NCBI GenBank assembly: GCA_963665975.1
Contig: OY762508.1
Location: forward strand, 124,001 to 188,000
Origin: G963665975 sp963665975
Lineage (GTDB): Bacteria > Bacteroidota > Rhodothermia > Rhodothermales > Bin80
Direction: 5' to 3'
Length of the DNA stretch: 64,000 nucleotides
Shown here: positions 1-9,991 of the stretch, piece after piece
Numbering within the stretch: the first letter of the stretch is position 1
Layout of the letters: every line of letters starts with the position of its first letter
Notes under the pieces: generated by a model
Seen by the model: only the letters and a program-made list of their open reading frames with translations
Told to the model about the DNA's origin: nothing
The model's database searches: none
Position numbers and translations under genes: made by a program

Positions 1-2954
1 CGTCTGGCACGCTCTTGGAACGCAAGTTCCCCGCCCTCCAAAATATCGCAGACAGCTTTTCGAATTGACGAGTCTTCCAGACCGCCAGCACGATAGGTCA
101 GGCGAGGCAGTCCACAGCCGGATGGGGCAGGACTGGCTTCGGCGACTATGACTTGGTCCGAATCAGTATTTATGACCAAATTGGCGTTATGCGTTACCAT
201 TATGACCTGCCGTTTAGCCTTTGCTTCAAGAAAGAGCGGAACAAGTTCATCAAAAACAGACTTCGGGTCGAGATTCTCCTCCGGTTGATCAATTATTAGT
301 GGCCGATTGTCGGCATTGTCTAGGGCTAGATATAGTAGCAATAGTACAATTCCGCGAGTACCCGGTGAAAGATTTTCGATGCTTACACCATCGTAAGAAA
401 TGCCGTAGTGTACTGTAATATGATTGGTACTAAAAAGCCACTGCGCAAAATTCCCAAGCCAGGAGCGGAAGCGCGCATGTTCATCCCACGGCACCGGCGC
501 GTGAGCCAGAAGGTCCCTATGGTAGTGGCCAATGAATTTAATCATCGAATTCTTAGCTTCTATCGCGGTCCCCGTTTCCCAGCAAGGTTTTAGTTCAGCG
601 TTAGCTTTCTCAATAAGTGCATCTTGGCCCTTAAAAGGCCCAGCTTTCCGCCGATCAAGTAAGTTCTCTTCAGCATACTCAGCCCAGCCAGTCGCGTTGG
701 CATTACGAAAGACGGAAAGAGTAAGTTTTTGGAGTGTGCCACTTGCTTCTTCCAAGCGCGCTTTAAGTGGTGAGTAGAGTTCTTCTAGCGCGTCTTGTTC
801 AGCAACGATAGCGTCGAAGATGCGTTCATAAGCAGCATTACGCTCTTCTTGTAACTTGCGCCTACGCTCCCCAGCGCTCCTTGCATCGTCTAAGCGGGTT
901 TGAAGTGTTTGAAGTGCACTAGTCTCCTGTGAGATCTTGTTTGATAGGACAGAATATTGTTTGCGCACCCGTTGGTCAGCTTTCAATTGACCTTCGAGGC
1001 GTACAATCTCGGCATTGATCGTAGCCAGCCTGATTTTATTGAGATCAGCTTTTGCGTTAATAATTGCGGAGTTGTCTGTTCGAGGACAGGGTGGCTCACC
1101 AGTTAATTCCTTAATCTTCCTGTTGACCCGTTGGAAATGCCTCTCGAGCTCTTCATCGACAGGCCCCTTATAGTCTAGCAGAAAATCTTCCCATTGCTGA
1201 TCTGAAAGACCACTGTGCAGATTATGTGCTTTAGATTGACGTAGCATTTCAGGGGCAACGGTGGCACGGACGTTTGCAACTTCGTCTCTCAAATTCTCTA
1301 ATGTGCGACATCGCTTCTTCAGGTTTTCTATCTGCTTGCGGAGTGTCTGAGCAATGCCCTGCAATTCGCTGTAGCGATTGAGTAGCGCATCTGAGTCCTT
1401 AAATACTAACCTCTTACGGTCGGCCTGGGTCCTTAGAATCTGCTGTTTTTTCTGCTTAACCTGCTGATCGCGTGTATCAACAAGACGTTCCTTCTCAATC
1501 TCGGTACCGATATGCATCGAGATTTGACGAATAGCACCTGCCTCGCGTTCACGAGCCCGTCGGAAGCGCTCTGTGCGCAGGCCTCGTAGTTCGGTGAAAC
1601 TTAATGCACCGTCCCTCTCATCATGTGAATGGGCTTCGAAAATCACCCTTTCAATTTCAGCATTCAGGCCATCCGAAGCACTGTTCGCAGAACAGAGTTC
1701 TTCGACAAATTGCTGAGAGAGGTAGCGGGCGCGAGGAAAGGAGGGGAAACCGCCTGTATTCCGTCCATCAAGATAAAGAGATTTCTCTTCTCTTGAACCC
1801 CACTGAAGGAATACCTTCTCCTCGTTGAGGAGAGAACAAGCACGAGCAAGAAAAGAGGAGTTTAACGAATCGTCGCTCTGCCATGTGCCTTTGGGAACAC
1901 TATCGCAGCCCAGCGCAATTGCTTCTATCAGTGCCGTTTTGCCAGAGCCTCGCGCGCCAATAATTGTTACTAGATCGGGGTTGAGTGGAATCGCATGAGA
2001 TGGGGTCCAGTCAGCATTCTCGATCCTTATTGAAGAGATCACTTGAGACGGCGTTGTTGTTGCTGGTGGGGCGATTCCAACAAATGCCCTACCAGCAGGA
2101 TCGATACATGCCTGCCGCAATGCATCGAATCTGATTTCGCCCTTTAACCATGTAAAGCGATCCAGATCTGGTTTCCCGACTCTGGCCTCCTTATGGGCAT
2201 CGCTCCCGTGAAGGCAAGGTTTGAGCCCGCCATACCTCTGGCGCAGCTCGGTTTCGCCGCAAGCTCGCTGGCCGAGCCAGAATTCACGTTGGACGGGACT
2301 GCTTGAGAATATAATATGGGCAAATTTCTCAATCTCTTGCCGCAAGGTAAAGCCTGCAGCCCGGTTAATGCCCGATGTCCCGTCACCGGAGCCTGCGGCA
2401 ACCGCCACCAATATATTCTCCTTTGCCCAAGCACTCTCGTGGAACGTGTTTTTCAGCCTGTCAAAGTTTATTTTAAACTGAGTGGCCCCATTACGAAGTG
2501 CGTCAATGTCACATTGCGATGTGGGATCTGTAAGTTTTCCGAGACGGATCAAGTCTTCTCGGTTACAGGTAAACGAGTCTCCGTGGGCAGTAAAACTTAA
2601 ACGCGACAGAAATCGCTTGAGTTGGATTATGTGATCCGAATCATCGGGGCAAACCAGGAGGTGTACGTTGACAAAGCCTGATTTAGCCGAGACACCAAGA
2701 CGCATTTCAACATTGGGAAAGATCAATTCAACCTCTGCTAGTCTGCCGTCTGTCTTGAACTTTCGGATCTTTTCGTAGCTATCGGTTAAGTAATAATCTG
2801 TAACTCCCAGTGCGCGAATACGAGGCGTGCTTGATTCAATAGAAGAAATGACAATGGGCCAAGCATCGTCATCACGAAATTCATCATTGAGGATAGTGCC
2901 CGGGCAATGGATATGCGGGTCCCATCGTTGCCATTGTGATCCAACATTAAGCAT
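1..2954 (-). CDS. PHP-domain plus SMC/ABC-like ATPase (TrlF-type), C-terminus cut by window edge
   Basis: An uninterrupted minus-strand frame runs from ATG at 2954 off the left edge (984 codons seen). It is the first ATG after an in-frame TAA. The N-terminus has a PHP-type metal motif (H14-I-H16) and a second one, GSDAH, at residues 250-254. These are followed by an ABC/SMC-like ATPase: Walker A GARGSGKT at 333-340, long Glu/Lys/Arg-rich helical stretches at roughly 440-780 that look like coiled coil, an LSPGTRG signature-like motif, Walker B LIIDQPEENLD with Asp889, and a VTHN switch. The layout resembles proteins that public annotation calls TrlF-family AAA-like ATPases (from memory). A role in nucleic-acid defence is inferred from fold and neighbours; the substrate is unknown. 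The missing C-terminus is probably short, because the Walker B and switch motifs are already past. Confidence 0.85.
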   Translation of the reverse strand, partial: MLNVGSQWQRWDPHIHCPGTILNDEFRDDDAWPIVISSIESSTPRIRALGVTDYYLTDSYEKIRKFKTDGRLAEVELIFPNVEMRLGVSAKSGFVNVHLLVCPDDSDHIIQLKRFLSRLSFTAHGDSFTCNREDLIRLGKLTDPTSQCDIDALRNGATQFKINFDRLKNTFHESAWAKENILVAVAAGSGDGTSGINRAAGFTLRQEIEKFAHIIFSSSPVQREFWLGQRACGETELRQRYGGLKPCLHGSDAHKEARVGKPDLDRFTWLKGEIRFDALRQACIDPAGRAFVGIAPPATTTPSQVISSIRIENADWTPSHAIPLNPDLVTIIGARGSGKTALIEAIALGCDSVPKGTWQSDDSLNSSFLARACSLLNEEKVFLQWGSREEKSLYLDGRNTGGFPSFPRARYLSQQFVEELCSANSASDGLNAEIERVIFEAHSHDERDGALSFTELRGLRTERFRRAREREAGAIRQISMHIGTEIEKERLVDTRDQQVKQKKQQILRTQADRKRLVFKDSDALLNRYSELQGIAQTLRKQIENLKKRCRTLENLRDEVANVRATVAPEMLRQSKAHNLHSGLSDQQWEDFLLDYKGPVDEELERHFQRVNRKIKELTGEPPCPRTDNSAIINAKADLNKIRLATINAEIVRLEGQLKADQRVRKQYSVLSNKISQETSALQTLQTRLDDARSAGERRRKLQEERNAAYERIFDAIVAEQDALEELYSPLKARLEEASGTLQKLTLSVFRNANATGWAEYAEENLLDRRKAGPFKGQDALIEKANAELKPCWETGTAIEAKNSMIKFIGHYHRDLLAHAPVPWDEHARFRSWLGNFAQWLFSTNHITVHYGISYDGVSIENLSPGTRGIVLLLLYLALDNADNRPLIIDQPEENLDPKSVFDELVPLFLEAKAKRQVIMVTHNANLVINTDSDQVIVAEASPAPSGCGLPRLTYRAGGLEDSSIRKAVCDILEGGELAFQERAR

Positions 2955-3242
2955 GATGTGAGGCTTCGTAAGGAATTAATCTTGGTAGGAATAAGCATGA
3001 AGCAAGACCATTCACAGAGGAGTGATTCGAAATAGATCTGTAGTCTAGTGCGCCGACTCTACTGTGGCATCTCTTGTCAAGCATGGACTTCAATTCAATT
3101 TCGTTTAAGTCAAAATCTGGCGCAATGGAATTTTCCGTGTGAATTCATGAGACTAACCAATCAGGCGCAAAATCTTTACAATTGCAATGTTACATAATTA
3201 ACCTTATGTTACATTGGAAGCCTAATTATACCCCGCAAACCG

Positions 3243-4160
3243 ATGTCAGACATTGTAATCAGCAGGCGCGATACCGAGCAGACTACAGTGACCTCGCAGG
3301 CAGATGACGACCAGCATTTGGTTTATCTATGGCTGCACGGTAAGAGCCAGCATACGCAGGAGGCATATCAGCGAGACGTAAATCAGTTTGTTGACTTTGT
3401 GGACCTGCCACTGAGTCTGGTAAAGCTGCAGCACTTATGGGCATGGGCCGATTATCTCCAGAGAGTAGATCTGGCTACGTCCACGCGGGCGCGAAAACTC
3501 GCAGCCGTCAAGAGTCTCTTCAGTTTTGGTCACCGTGTCGGATATCTGGCCTTTAACGTTGGTGCAGCCGTTACGCTACCGAGTGTCCCGGATCAATTAG
3601 TAGAACGCATTTTATCATCTGCCACCGTGCAACGTATCCTTGCGCTTGAACCTGATCTCCGTAATTCCGTCTTGTTGCGACTGTTTTATGCCTCCGGTGG
3701 CCGAGTTTCAGAACTTGCTCAGCTTTTCTGGGGTGCTCTTCTTGATCGTAGTTCCAAAGCCGGGAATCCGGCTGGCCAGGTAACACTCCTCGGTAAAGGG
3801 CAAAAAACTCGCACGATTCTCCTTTCCACGGATACTTGGGCAGCTATCCAAGAGCTAAGAAGACACGAAGAATTCGCAGGATTTGGGGCCCGCAGCAACC
3901 CCGTTTTCCGATCACGAAAAGGCGGACCACTTTCACGCCAGCAGATCTGGCGAATCGTTCGCCGTGCCGCTAAACGAGCCGGATTAGACCAAGCAGTCTC
4001 TCCTCATTGGCTACGGCATGCCCACGCTTCTCACGCCTTGGATAACGGAGCACCCACGCATCTTGTTAAGGAAACATTAGGCCACAAGTCTCTAACTACC
4101 ACCAGTAAGTATGCACATGCCAGACCGGACGATTCATCAGCGCGCTACTTGGATGTATGA
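3243..4160 (+). CDS. Tyrosine recombinase/integrase (XerC/D-like)
   Basis: This 305-residue protein has the full catalytic set of a tyrosine site-specific recombinase. Arg154 lies in SGGRVSELAQL, Lys185 in LLGKGQK, HxxR is at 255-258 (HWLR), His281 is in LGHKS and the nucleophile is Tyr290 in SKYAHA. The N-terminal SAM-like core-binding domain covers about residues 25-110. Such enzymes cut and rejoin DNA at specific sites; length and motifs fit Xer-like or small integrase members rather than a large phage integrase. It lies 288 bp downstream of the divergent PHP-ATPase gene, so the A+T-rich gap probably carries both promoters. The stop codon overlaps the ATG of the broken DUF433 frame (ATGA). 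It could have mobilised this island or be a domestic recombinase. No attachment site was recognised. Confidence 0.9.
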   Translation: MSDIVISRRDTEQTTVTSQADDDQHLVYLWLHGKSQHTQEAYQRDVNQFVDFVDLPLSLVKLQHLWAWADYLQRVDLATSTRARKLAAVKSLFSFGHRVGYLAFNVGAAVTLPSVPDQLVERILSSATVQRILALEPDLRNSVLLRLFYASGGRVSELAQLFWGALLDRSSKAGNPAGQVTLLGKGQKTRTILLSTDTWAAIQELRRHEEFAGFGARSNPVFRSRKGGPLSRQQIWRIVRRAAKRAGLDQAVSPHWLRHAHASHALDNGAPTHLVKETLGHKSLTTTSKYAHARPDDSSARYLDV

Positions 4161-4479
4161 CACATCGGCACATTCCGACGGTTTCCATGCGACACAAGCT
4201 CACCATCATAGAAGCCATTTGTGACAACTCCCTCACCAACAGCAATCCGGGAATCCTTGGAGGAACACCGATCTTCGTCGGTAGCCGGATGCCAATGGGA
4301 ATCCTGGTGATATATTGGGAAGCTAGTGCCGTATCAACGAGTTTCTGGCTCTCGATCCTACCGTATCCAGAAAGCAGGCAAGAGTGCTTGATCGCCCTAA
4401 AAAGATGCTAGTAAGCCATGCACAAAAAGCCACTGCTAGACGAAAGCCTAATGAGTGGTTACCAGCTAATTGCTATTGA
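4157..4479 (+). pseudogene. DUF433 antitoxin-like gene, frameshifted
   Basis: The first frame (ATG 4157 or 4190) encodes the typical DUF433 opening, NPGILGGTPIFVGSRMP followed by GILVIYWEA. Near 4331-4333 the family similarity moves to another frame, which reads INEFLALDPTVSRKQARVLD, the usual DUF433 C-terminal helix region, and ends with TGA at 4477-4479. A one-base frameshift (or two-base equivalent) therefore breaks the gene. DUF433 proteins are small HTH-like proteins usually paired with a DUF5615 PIN-like toxin. No convincing partner follows: a short LLDESL stretch near 4430 recalls a DUF5615 start but soon diverges. A sequencing error cannot be excluded. Confidence 0.7.
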
Positions 4480-4557
4480 TCCCGGATGCATGGTGACTCC
4501 AAAGCTGGCATATATTCAGCGCGTACCGTATCAAGCCAATTATTTGGAGGTGACGCA

Positions 4558-5442
4558 ATGGTCCATCCCATCCGTGAAGAACACTTCGATATCGCCGACA
4601 CATTGTGGGACCACCTTAGCCCCACTCGCCATCCGCTGGAGTCGCAAAACGAACTCCTTTACAGAGGCGAGGCAGATGCCGAATGGCAGCTCTTGCCATC
4701 TATCATGCGCGAAGGTGTAACCAAGATGTTTGAAGACTTATCTGGCGCCCCACTGGAGGCTGACAAACAAGCATGGATGGAGTTTCAGATGCTGCAAATA
4801 TTTGTTGACTGTTGCGATGCTTCCGGCGTTCCGGTCCCAAACGGTGCAGCAACTCTTCGCGACCATCATTTACGCTATGTCAGTTTCGAATCCTACCTAG
4901 AAAATCCCGTAGTTTGGCCTAAAAGTGAATTACTTGAAACCATGGCTATGGCACGGATGCATGGCCTTCCTACACGACTATTGGATTGGTCTGACAGTCC
5001 CTATGTGGCGGTGTATTTTGCAGCCAGTGAAGCATTGCGGAGACGGTCGCAGTGGAAGGTAGACCAGAGATTGGCTGTATGGAAACTGACCACCGGTCCC
5101 AGAAAGAGCCTGTCGCCCGGGCAGACCCTCGTGTATCGCGCACCAGGGACTATATCAAGAAACATCGTCGCTCAGCAGGGACTATTTACAATTCTTCCTA
5201 TTCACGGCGAACTTGGCCAGTTTCCTGAGGCGCATAGCTTTGAATATATTCTACCCCGCCTACCTGGACATACTCTGGAGCGGTTGACCGTTCCTGTAAC
5301 GGAAAGCAATAGACTGTACCATCTATGCGAACTGGTCGGGTTTAACTCTGCCCGGATGTATCCGGGCGCAGACGGTGCAAGAATGGCTGTTATGGACAGG
5401 TTTTGGTACACGCACGCCCTCCGTTCTAACGGGGATACCTAG
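4558..5442 (+). CDS. FRG-domain protein
   Basis: A 294-residue protein is read from ATG 4558, chosen because a strong GGAGGTG Shine-Dalgarno sits 5-6 bases upstream; an earlier in-frame ATG at 4486 lacks one. It carries the FRG signature: LLYRGEADAEWQLLPSIMRE near the N-terminus, then MARMHGLPTRLLDWSDSP leading to AVYFA, with an Arg-Gly pair and a conserved Glu-rich helix between them. FRG domains are found in phage-defence and toxin-antitoxin settings; the biochemical activity is uncertain. There is no signal peptide or membrane segment, so it is probably cytosolic. It follows an integrase and a broken antitoxin-like gene in the defence island and appears intact. Confidence 0.85.
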   Translation: MVHPIREEHFDIADTLWDHLSPTRHPLESQNELLYRGEADAEWQLLPSIMREGVTKMFEDLSGAPLEADKQAWMEFQMLQIFVDCCDASGVPVPNGAATLRDHHLRYVSFESYLENPVVWPKSELLETMAMARMHGLPTRLLDWSDSPYVAVYFAASEALRRRSQWKVDQRLAVWKLTTGPRKSLSPGQTLVYRAPGTISRNIVAQQGLFTILPIHGELGQFPEAHSFEYILPRLPGHTLERLTVPVTESNRLYHLCELVGFNSARMYPGADGARMAVMDRFWYTHALRSNGDT

Positions 5443-5907
5443 TGCGACACATCCTGCTCATGACTGCAGGCGCTGCTTCCAAAGGCAAACCATGAAGCGG
5501 TCTTCTTGCTCGATGAGATCGGGATCTGTTCCATCGTGATCCCGCACCGATTGAAGGATCCGGTTGCGAATTCCCATCCATATTCCGGGGTAAACACGGA
5601 AGAGGCGCGGGCGAGGAAGCCGTCGAGCTCCTGCAGGTTACGGGCTGGTGTTCAGCGAAAAGAAACCCTGGACCCCCGCAGCGCTAAGAATCGCCAGCCG
5701 GCACCCACAGCACGTCATCTGCGAAATAGCAAGGTCGCAGCAGGGAAAATGGAGCCGGGCTATCTCGTGATACTCCTCAAGGAGGAAGCAGTGGAATGGG
5801 ACAGGTCCTGAGCGCTAGGTCTGGCCGACGCTTTGGACCAGCGGGTGCCGACAGACCGGCCGTAACAGATCTGACCAGATCGGCTTTGCCGGATTCTTGA
5901 ATCTAGA
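5443..5907. other. No recognisable gene
   Basis: No frame in these 465 bases on either strand resembles a known family or shows convincing coding character. A short plus-strand frame at 5506-5811 has no start signal and an unstructured composition. The stretch lies between the FRG gene and the convergent, broken HEPN-like gene and may be decayed sequence or a 3' untranslated spacer. Confidence 0.5.
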
Positions 5908-6643
5908 TCATAACTGCAGGATCTTGTTCCAGGGGATGGCACATTCGTGTCCACCAATTTCAATCCTGACGTTCGTGGAAATACCCGCACCATCCGGGAC
6001 AACCGTGACCACCTCCTCTCTGGTCACACGCGCAGTGGTCTGGCAATCCGTTTTGTACCGCAGGTGGAAATCGTACTGCAAACCCGCGATCGCACCCTCA
6101 TCAAGCAGCACCCTCGCCGCTTTGCCAAGTCCCCATATGCGCTCCGTATCCACGAGCGCCGCAAATGCTTCCTGGCCAGCGCTTTGTTCAAAGTAGCGCC
6201 ACTTGCTGGTACTCCGTTAGGATGTCGGCGATTCCCGCAAAGTCTGCCTGGAGTCTGTTCTGGCAATCCTCCGGAAGTGATTGGTTGAGTTCCTGCAGAT
6301 TGTGTGTCATTGGCGCCTTGTCGATGCGTGTCAGCAGTAGCGTCTTCATTCCGACCTCACATGCAAACGCCGCCGTGAATCCGGCTATCATTGCCGTGCC
6401 CATCCTCTCCTCTATCCGTTCAGTGCTCAGTGGTTTTCCCGGTACCTGCGCCGACAGATGCATCTGATCGGACGCATCCACATTCTCCTCACCACTGCCA
6501 ATCGCTGAATTCTCGAAGTCAAAGTCGGAGAGTAAGACCGCCAACACGTCAATAGGATAGGCATCCAAACCGGATACAAGTGCACACGCCTGAAAGTACA
6601 GATAACCGGGAGTGCCGTTGGGAAAGTCCCACCGGGTCAACAT
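5908..6643 (-). pseudogene. HEPN-like protein, one frameshift
   Basis: From ATG 6643 a frame runs to TGA at 6188 and includes a HEPN-like helical stretch: TAAFACEVGMKTLLLTRI followed by HNLQELNQSLPEDCQNRL. At about 6199-6208 coding continues in another frame with KWRYFEQSAGQ, matching the WRY..E helix typical of HEPN proteins, through GLQYDFHLRYKTD to the stop at 5908. A single-base frameshift therefore splits a protein of about 240 residues. HEPN proteins are often RNases in toxin-antitoxin or abortive-infection systems; an exact RxxxxH motif was not identified, so activity is uncertain. The start overlaps the 3' end of the zinc-ribbon gene by 7 bases, which indicates a two-gene unit. Confidence 0.6.
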
Positions 6644-6822
6644 GTTCTTATTTCTTGGTTGACGCTCGGCCTTATCAGCACGAACCGGGCATTCTCGTCG
6701 TAAACGGCGCCGCAACCTATGCACACCTGCGGCAGGTTGTGCTCCACCTCACTTGTCATCCTTTCCATTTCCTGCTCAACCTCCTCTGCGTCAATGCCTT
6801 GCCCGCAGACGTGGCATTCCAT
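6637..6822 (-). CDS. Small zinc-ribbon protein
   Basis: A 61-residue reading from ATG 6822 has two CxxC pairs, ECHVCG near the start and VCIGCG about 30 residues later, separated by an acidic Glu-rich helix. This is a likely zinc ribbon. The same frame stays open upstream to about 7020 and looks coding, including another Cys pair (SCHGCP), but offers only a TTG (6897) as a start, so the gene may be longer or 5'-truncated. It overlaps the following HEPN-like gene by 7 bases, suggesting translational coupling. I do not recognise the family. A partner, antitoxin or RNA-binding role is inference from the pairing. Confidence 0.45.
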   Translation of the reverse strand: MECHVCGQGIDAEEVEQEMERMTSEVEHNLPQVCIGCGAVYDENARFVLIRPSVNQEIRTC

Positions 6823-7020
6823 GCGGGTCCACCGGCCACTACCCAACCTCAGCACCTCGAACAGCGGCCCACCAGATCTACCCTCCGTGCCGACCAAACG
6901 TGCGGGGCATCCATGGCAAGATTTCTGAACTCGAGCCTCCTGTTGTCGCCTGAATGAGCCATAATAGGTTCTGTTTCGCTCGCGAACGAGGAATACACCA
7001 CCGTGGCCTACTTGCGCTTT

Positions 7021-8100
7021 TCAGCGCCGGAGCACGATCGGAACTGTGTCGGATCCTTTGCCGGTCCCTATCCGAACAATGGATACGCCAATGATTGTCC
7101 TATTGCCGTCCCAGGTTAATCTGCAACTACTGGGTGTGCAGTCCGGATCCGGAAGCACGGCTGCAATCCGACCCAGCATGTCGTACACTTCAGCATGAAT
7201 GGCTGGCCTTTCTGGCGACATCTTCGTTTCTACGGTGACAGAACCCGAAAACGGATTCGGTTAGGCTACGGCCGCCATCACCGGCGGCGCACGTCGAGGT
7301 ATTTCTGAATCAATCGAAATTATTATGCCTCCGTTCACGTAAGCAGAGCCCAGCACGAACGTCTCACAATGTCCTCCGATAGTGGTAACTATTGCCAGAC
7401 GGTGCGCAGATAGATAGCCCTGTTCTCCATCAATCGATTCCGGAATATCGAAATCGATACTGCTCAGAATCTCAAACGTCAGGCCCGTGAAGGAAAAGCC
7501 AGCATGGCTCTTCACAGGCTCACGCACCGTGTATTCTCCAGAATCCTGCAGATCGATGTTCGGGAAAGAATAGGTGGACCCGCTCTCAAGCGAGAAGCCG
7601 AAAAGGAGCACGTCCCTGTCGCTCCTTCTTGACCGGATACGTGATTCGTCATCTGCCCTCAGCAAAGTGTCAGGGCCGCTCCAGGATGTGTTTCCGTGAC
7701 CGACTAGACCTTGAGCGGGTAGGCAGACACGCAATACAGCGTGTCGTTAACGACTATCGTGTCAGCCACCGCGCACGTATCCAAACCCAAGAAGCCAAGA
7801 CCATAGTGGATGCGAATTATTTTCGCAAGCGCCACGATCAAGTCACCATTATTTTTCCAGGCAAAAGCAGGTGTAGTTCTAGGTTGTGGGCGAAGATCGA
7901 AATAGAGTCTCTTCAGGGTTGGGCTTGTTTCATCGCAATTCGCAACAAACAACGGTTTGCTAACGCCATCTATTTTCACCTCGGAAGACTTGACCTATAT
8001 CCCGATGGTATCCGCAGGTGAATCACCCACCAAGAAAGAGGCAGAGCCCGAATTCTGTGTGTTTGCCACAAGGCATTTGTATCAGACGGCCCCTTCCCTT
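7021..8100 (-). pseudogene. T9SS-secreted protein, decayed
   Basis: Several minus-strand pieces share one product. At the 3' end a sorting-like tail begins NPFSGSVTVETKMSPE and contains VYDMLGRI, typical of type IX secretion C-terminal signals. It is separated by an in-frame TAA (7263-7261) from a body at 7264-7700. Upstream, another piece (GTG 7979 to 7704) is preceded in the same frame by TAG and by an NTQNSGSASFLVG segment that resembles repeat domains of secreted proteins. At least two nonsense codons and one frameshift make it a pseudogene. The original function is not recognisable beyond export to the cell surface. Confidence 0.55.
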
Positions 8101-8155
8101 TTGATCTCCTTATCAGGAGTGCTGGAATCCGCCCGACGCAGGTCGGTTAGTCAAT

Positions 8156-9717
8156 ATGTGGCCAGAGGCTCATTCCCACCTGCGTTCCGGAACAGTAGAT
8201 GCTCCATCCGCTGGCCTTCTCACCCAGCCGCTCAACCAGTCCGCCACCATACCCTGGGATTCTCGTACCGCCTTGAACGCCACGGTCGACGACCTTAGCG
8301 AGAGGATGGTGCGGGAGCATTTGCGAGACTGCGGTAGTGCGCTGTTGGACGAGCCAGACACGCAAACCATCTACAGGAAGATGGACATCGTGCGGCAAGT
8401 CAACGGCCACGATGTACCCCTTAACGTGGCCCTCCTATTCTTCTCCCGCAACCCGTCGCAATGGTTCCTGTAGCCACGATCGAAACGAGCATCTTACAAG
8501 CTGGCGCCGGTGGTGATCGCATGCGGGAGAAGGAATTCGGAGGCGGTCTCGCAGAGCAGGTCCGTAATTGTCTGGCCTACCTGCGCCATGAGGTCATTGA
8601 TTCGAGAATCAAGAACGTGTCGAACCAGGTGCGGGCGTCCCACCACATCAACTACCCGGAAGATGCACTTTGCCAAGTGCTGGTAAATGCGCTTTTCCAC
8701 CGCGGTTACGGCGTTGACGCGCCTCATACGACCCTGGTTCGAGTAACGTCAGATCGGATTGATATCCGAAGTACGCCTGGACCAGTAGCCGGAATTGATC
8801 TCAATCAGTTCCAACACGGAGCCTCGCTGCGATTGGTGCCTACGCGCAATCCACGGATAGGTGAGTTGTTCAAGGAAATCAGACTGACCGAGAAGCGTCT
8901 GACGGGACTGGGAAAGGACTTTCAAGCGATGGAACGCAACGGTTCGCCGCCGCCCCAATTCTATTTCGACGGGCAGCGTACCTTCTTCCAGGTGACCCTG
9001 TTCGCCCACGCCTGGCAGAGTGCCGAGTCAGCGATTTGCAAGGCTCGTGAACTCCGCGCAGTGGGCAGGCCGCGCGAGGCGTTGGATGTGCTTGAGTCCG
9101 CGTGGCGCAGCAACCCGGCATCGCCCGTCCTCGTCGAAGAATTGACCCACCAGTGTGTGGTCCAAGGTGATCTGGACCGAGCAGAGCCGGTGGTCAAAGC
9201 CACCTTGGATCTGGAGAGTGTTTCTGAGCGTCTAGAAGTCGTCGTCCCTTGGGTGGAGGCACTGGTTGCGGATGGACAGCGTGACCGTGCGCATCGCTTC
9301 CTGGAGCAAACCGCAGAGAGACTATCCCCCAGGGAGGCAATCGGAGCTACGATCGTCGCCAGGAGGTTAAGGGATTCCTCCATGGCCACTAGGCTGTTCG
9401 AAGTTGCCGGCCCCGAAATTCTCGAAGATCCTCGAGCACTGCTGGAAAGTGCGCAAAACAAGATCTGGCTGGCTGGGGAAGCCCACAGGGATGGGCGCAT
9501 CGCCGAAAACCACAAACTTCTTCAGGATGCGCGGTTACTCCTGGAGTGTCTATTGCGAATGGATGCGCCACGCCGCAGGCATGCTTGGGCGTGGCGGGAA
9601 CTCGGGCGGGCTAGGCAGTGGCTTGGTGAACCGCCTTCAGCGGTGGACGAGGCGTATGAAAACGCAACCAAACTGGCGCCGGATGAGACAGAATATTGGA
9701 AGGAGTGGGGTCGGTAG
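8156..9717 (+). pseudogene. AlbA_2/HATPase-type ATP-binding protein with TPR-like tail, truncated and frameshifted
   Basis: The frame from 8156 encodes IPWDSRTALNATVDDLSER to VALLFFSRNPSQWF, which matches the middle of AlbA_2 (Schlafen-type) proteins with a histidine-kinase-like ATPase module. At about 8465-8475 similarity shifts to the frame starting near 8461. That frame continues with GGGLAEQVRNCLAYLRHEVI, YPEDALCQVLVNALFHRGY (the N-box-like Asn region) and DRIDIRSTPGPVAGI, then about 200 Ala/Glu/Arg-rich residues resembling TPR helices. The N-terminal AlbA_2 domain is missing, so the gene is both 5'-truncated and frameshifted. The 3' frame alone (418 codons) could still be expressed. Family members are often transcriptional regulators or defence-associated. 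Confidence 0.65.
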
Positions 9718-9991
9718 ACCGAGTGAGGTGCGCTTGCGTTTCTGGTGTGGCCTATAGAGGCATAGGCTCGACTTGAGGGGTTCCGGGCCCTTTGGATCGG
9801 CATTGGTACAAGGCGGCGAATGAGCTTGCGCGACTTGTTTCTGCTGTCGATCAAGCACGGGAACAGCATCGAACACTGACACCTCCGATACCCTCCCAGG
9901 AATCTGCGCCGCGGGAAATGAGTCGGGCAGGAAACCGCAACGGTGCCTTTGTTTAACTCGTAGCCGAACATGCCTGACATCATACAGCGAG

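Noticed and set aside
4418..4720. Possible DUF5615 toxin partner starting LLDESL downstream of the DUF433 gene
   Set aside because: Similarity ends after about seven residues, the frame overlaps the FRG gene and no later DUF5615 motif is present.
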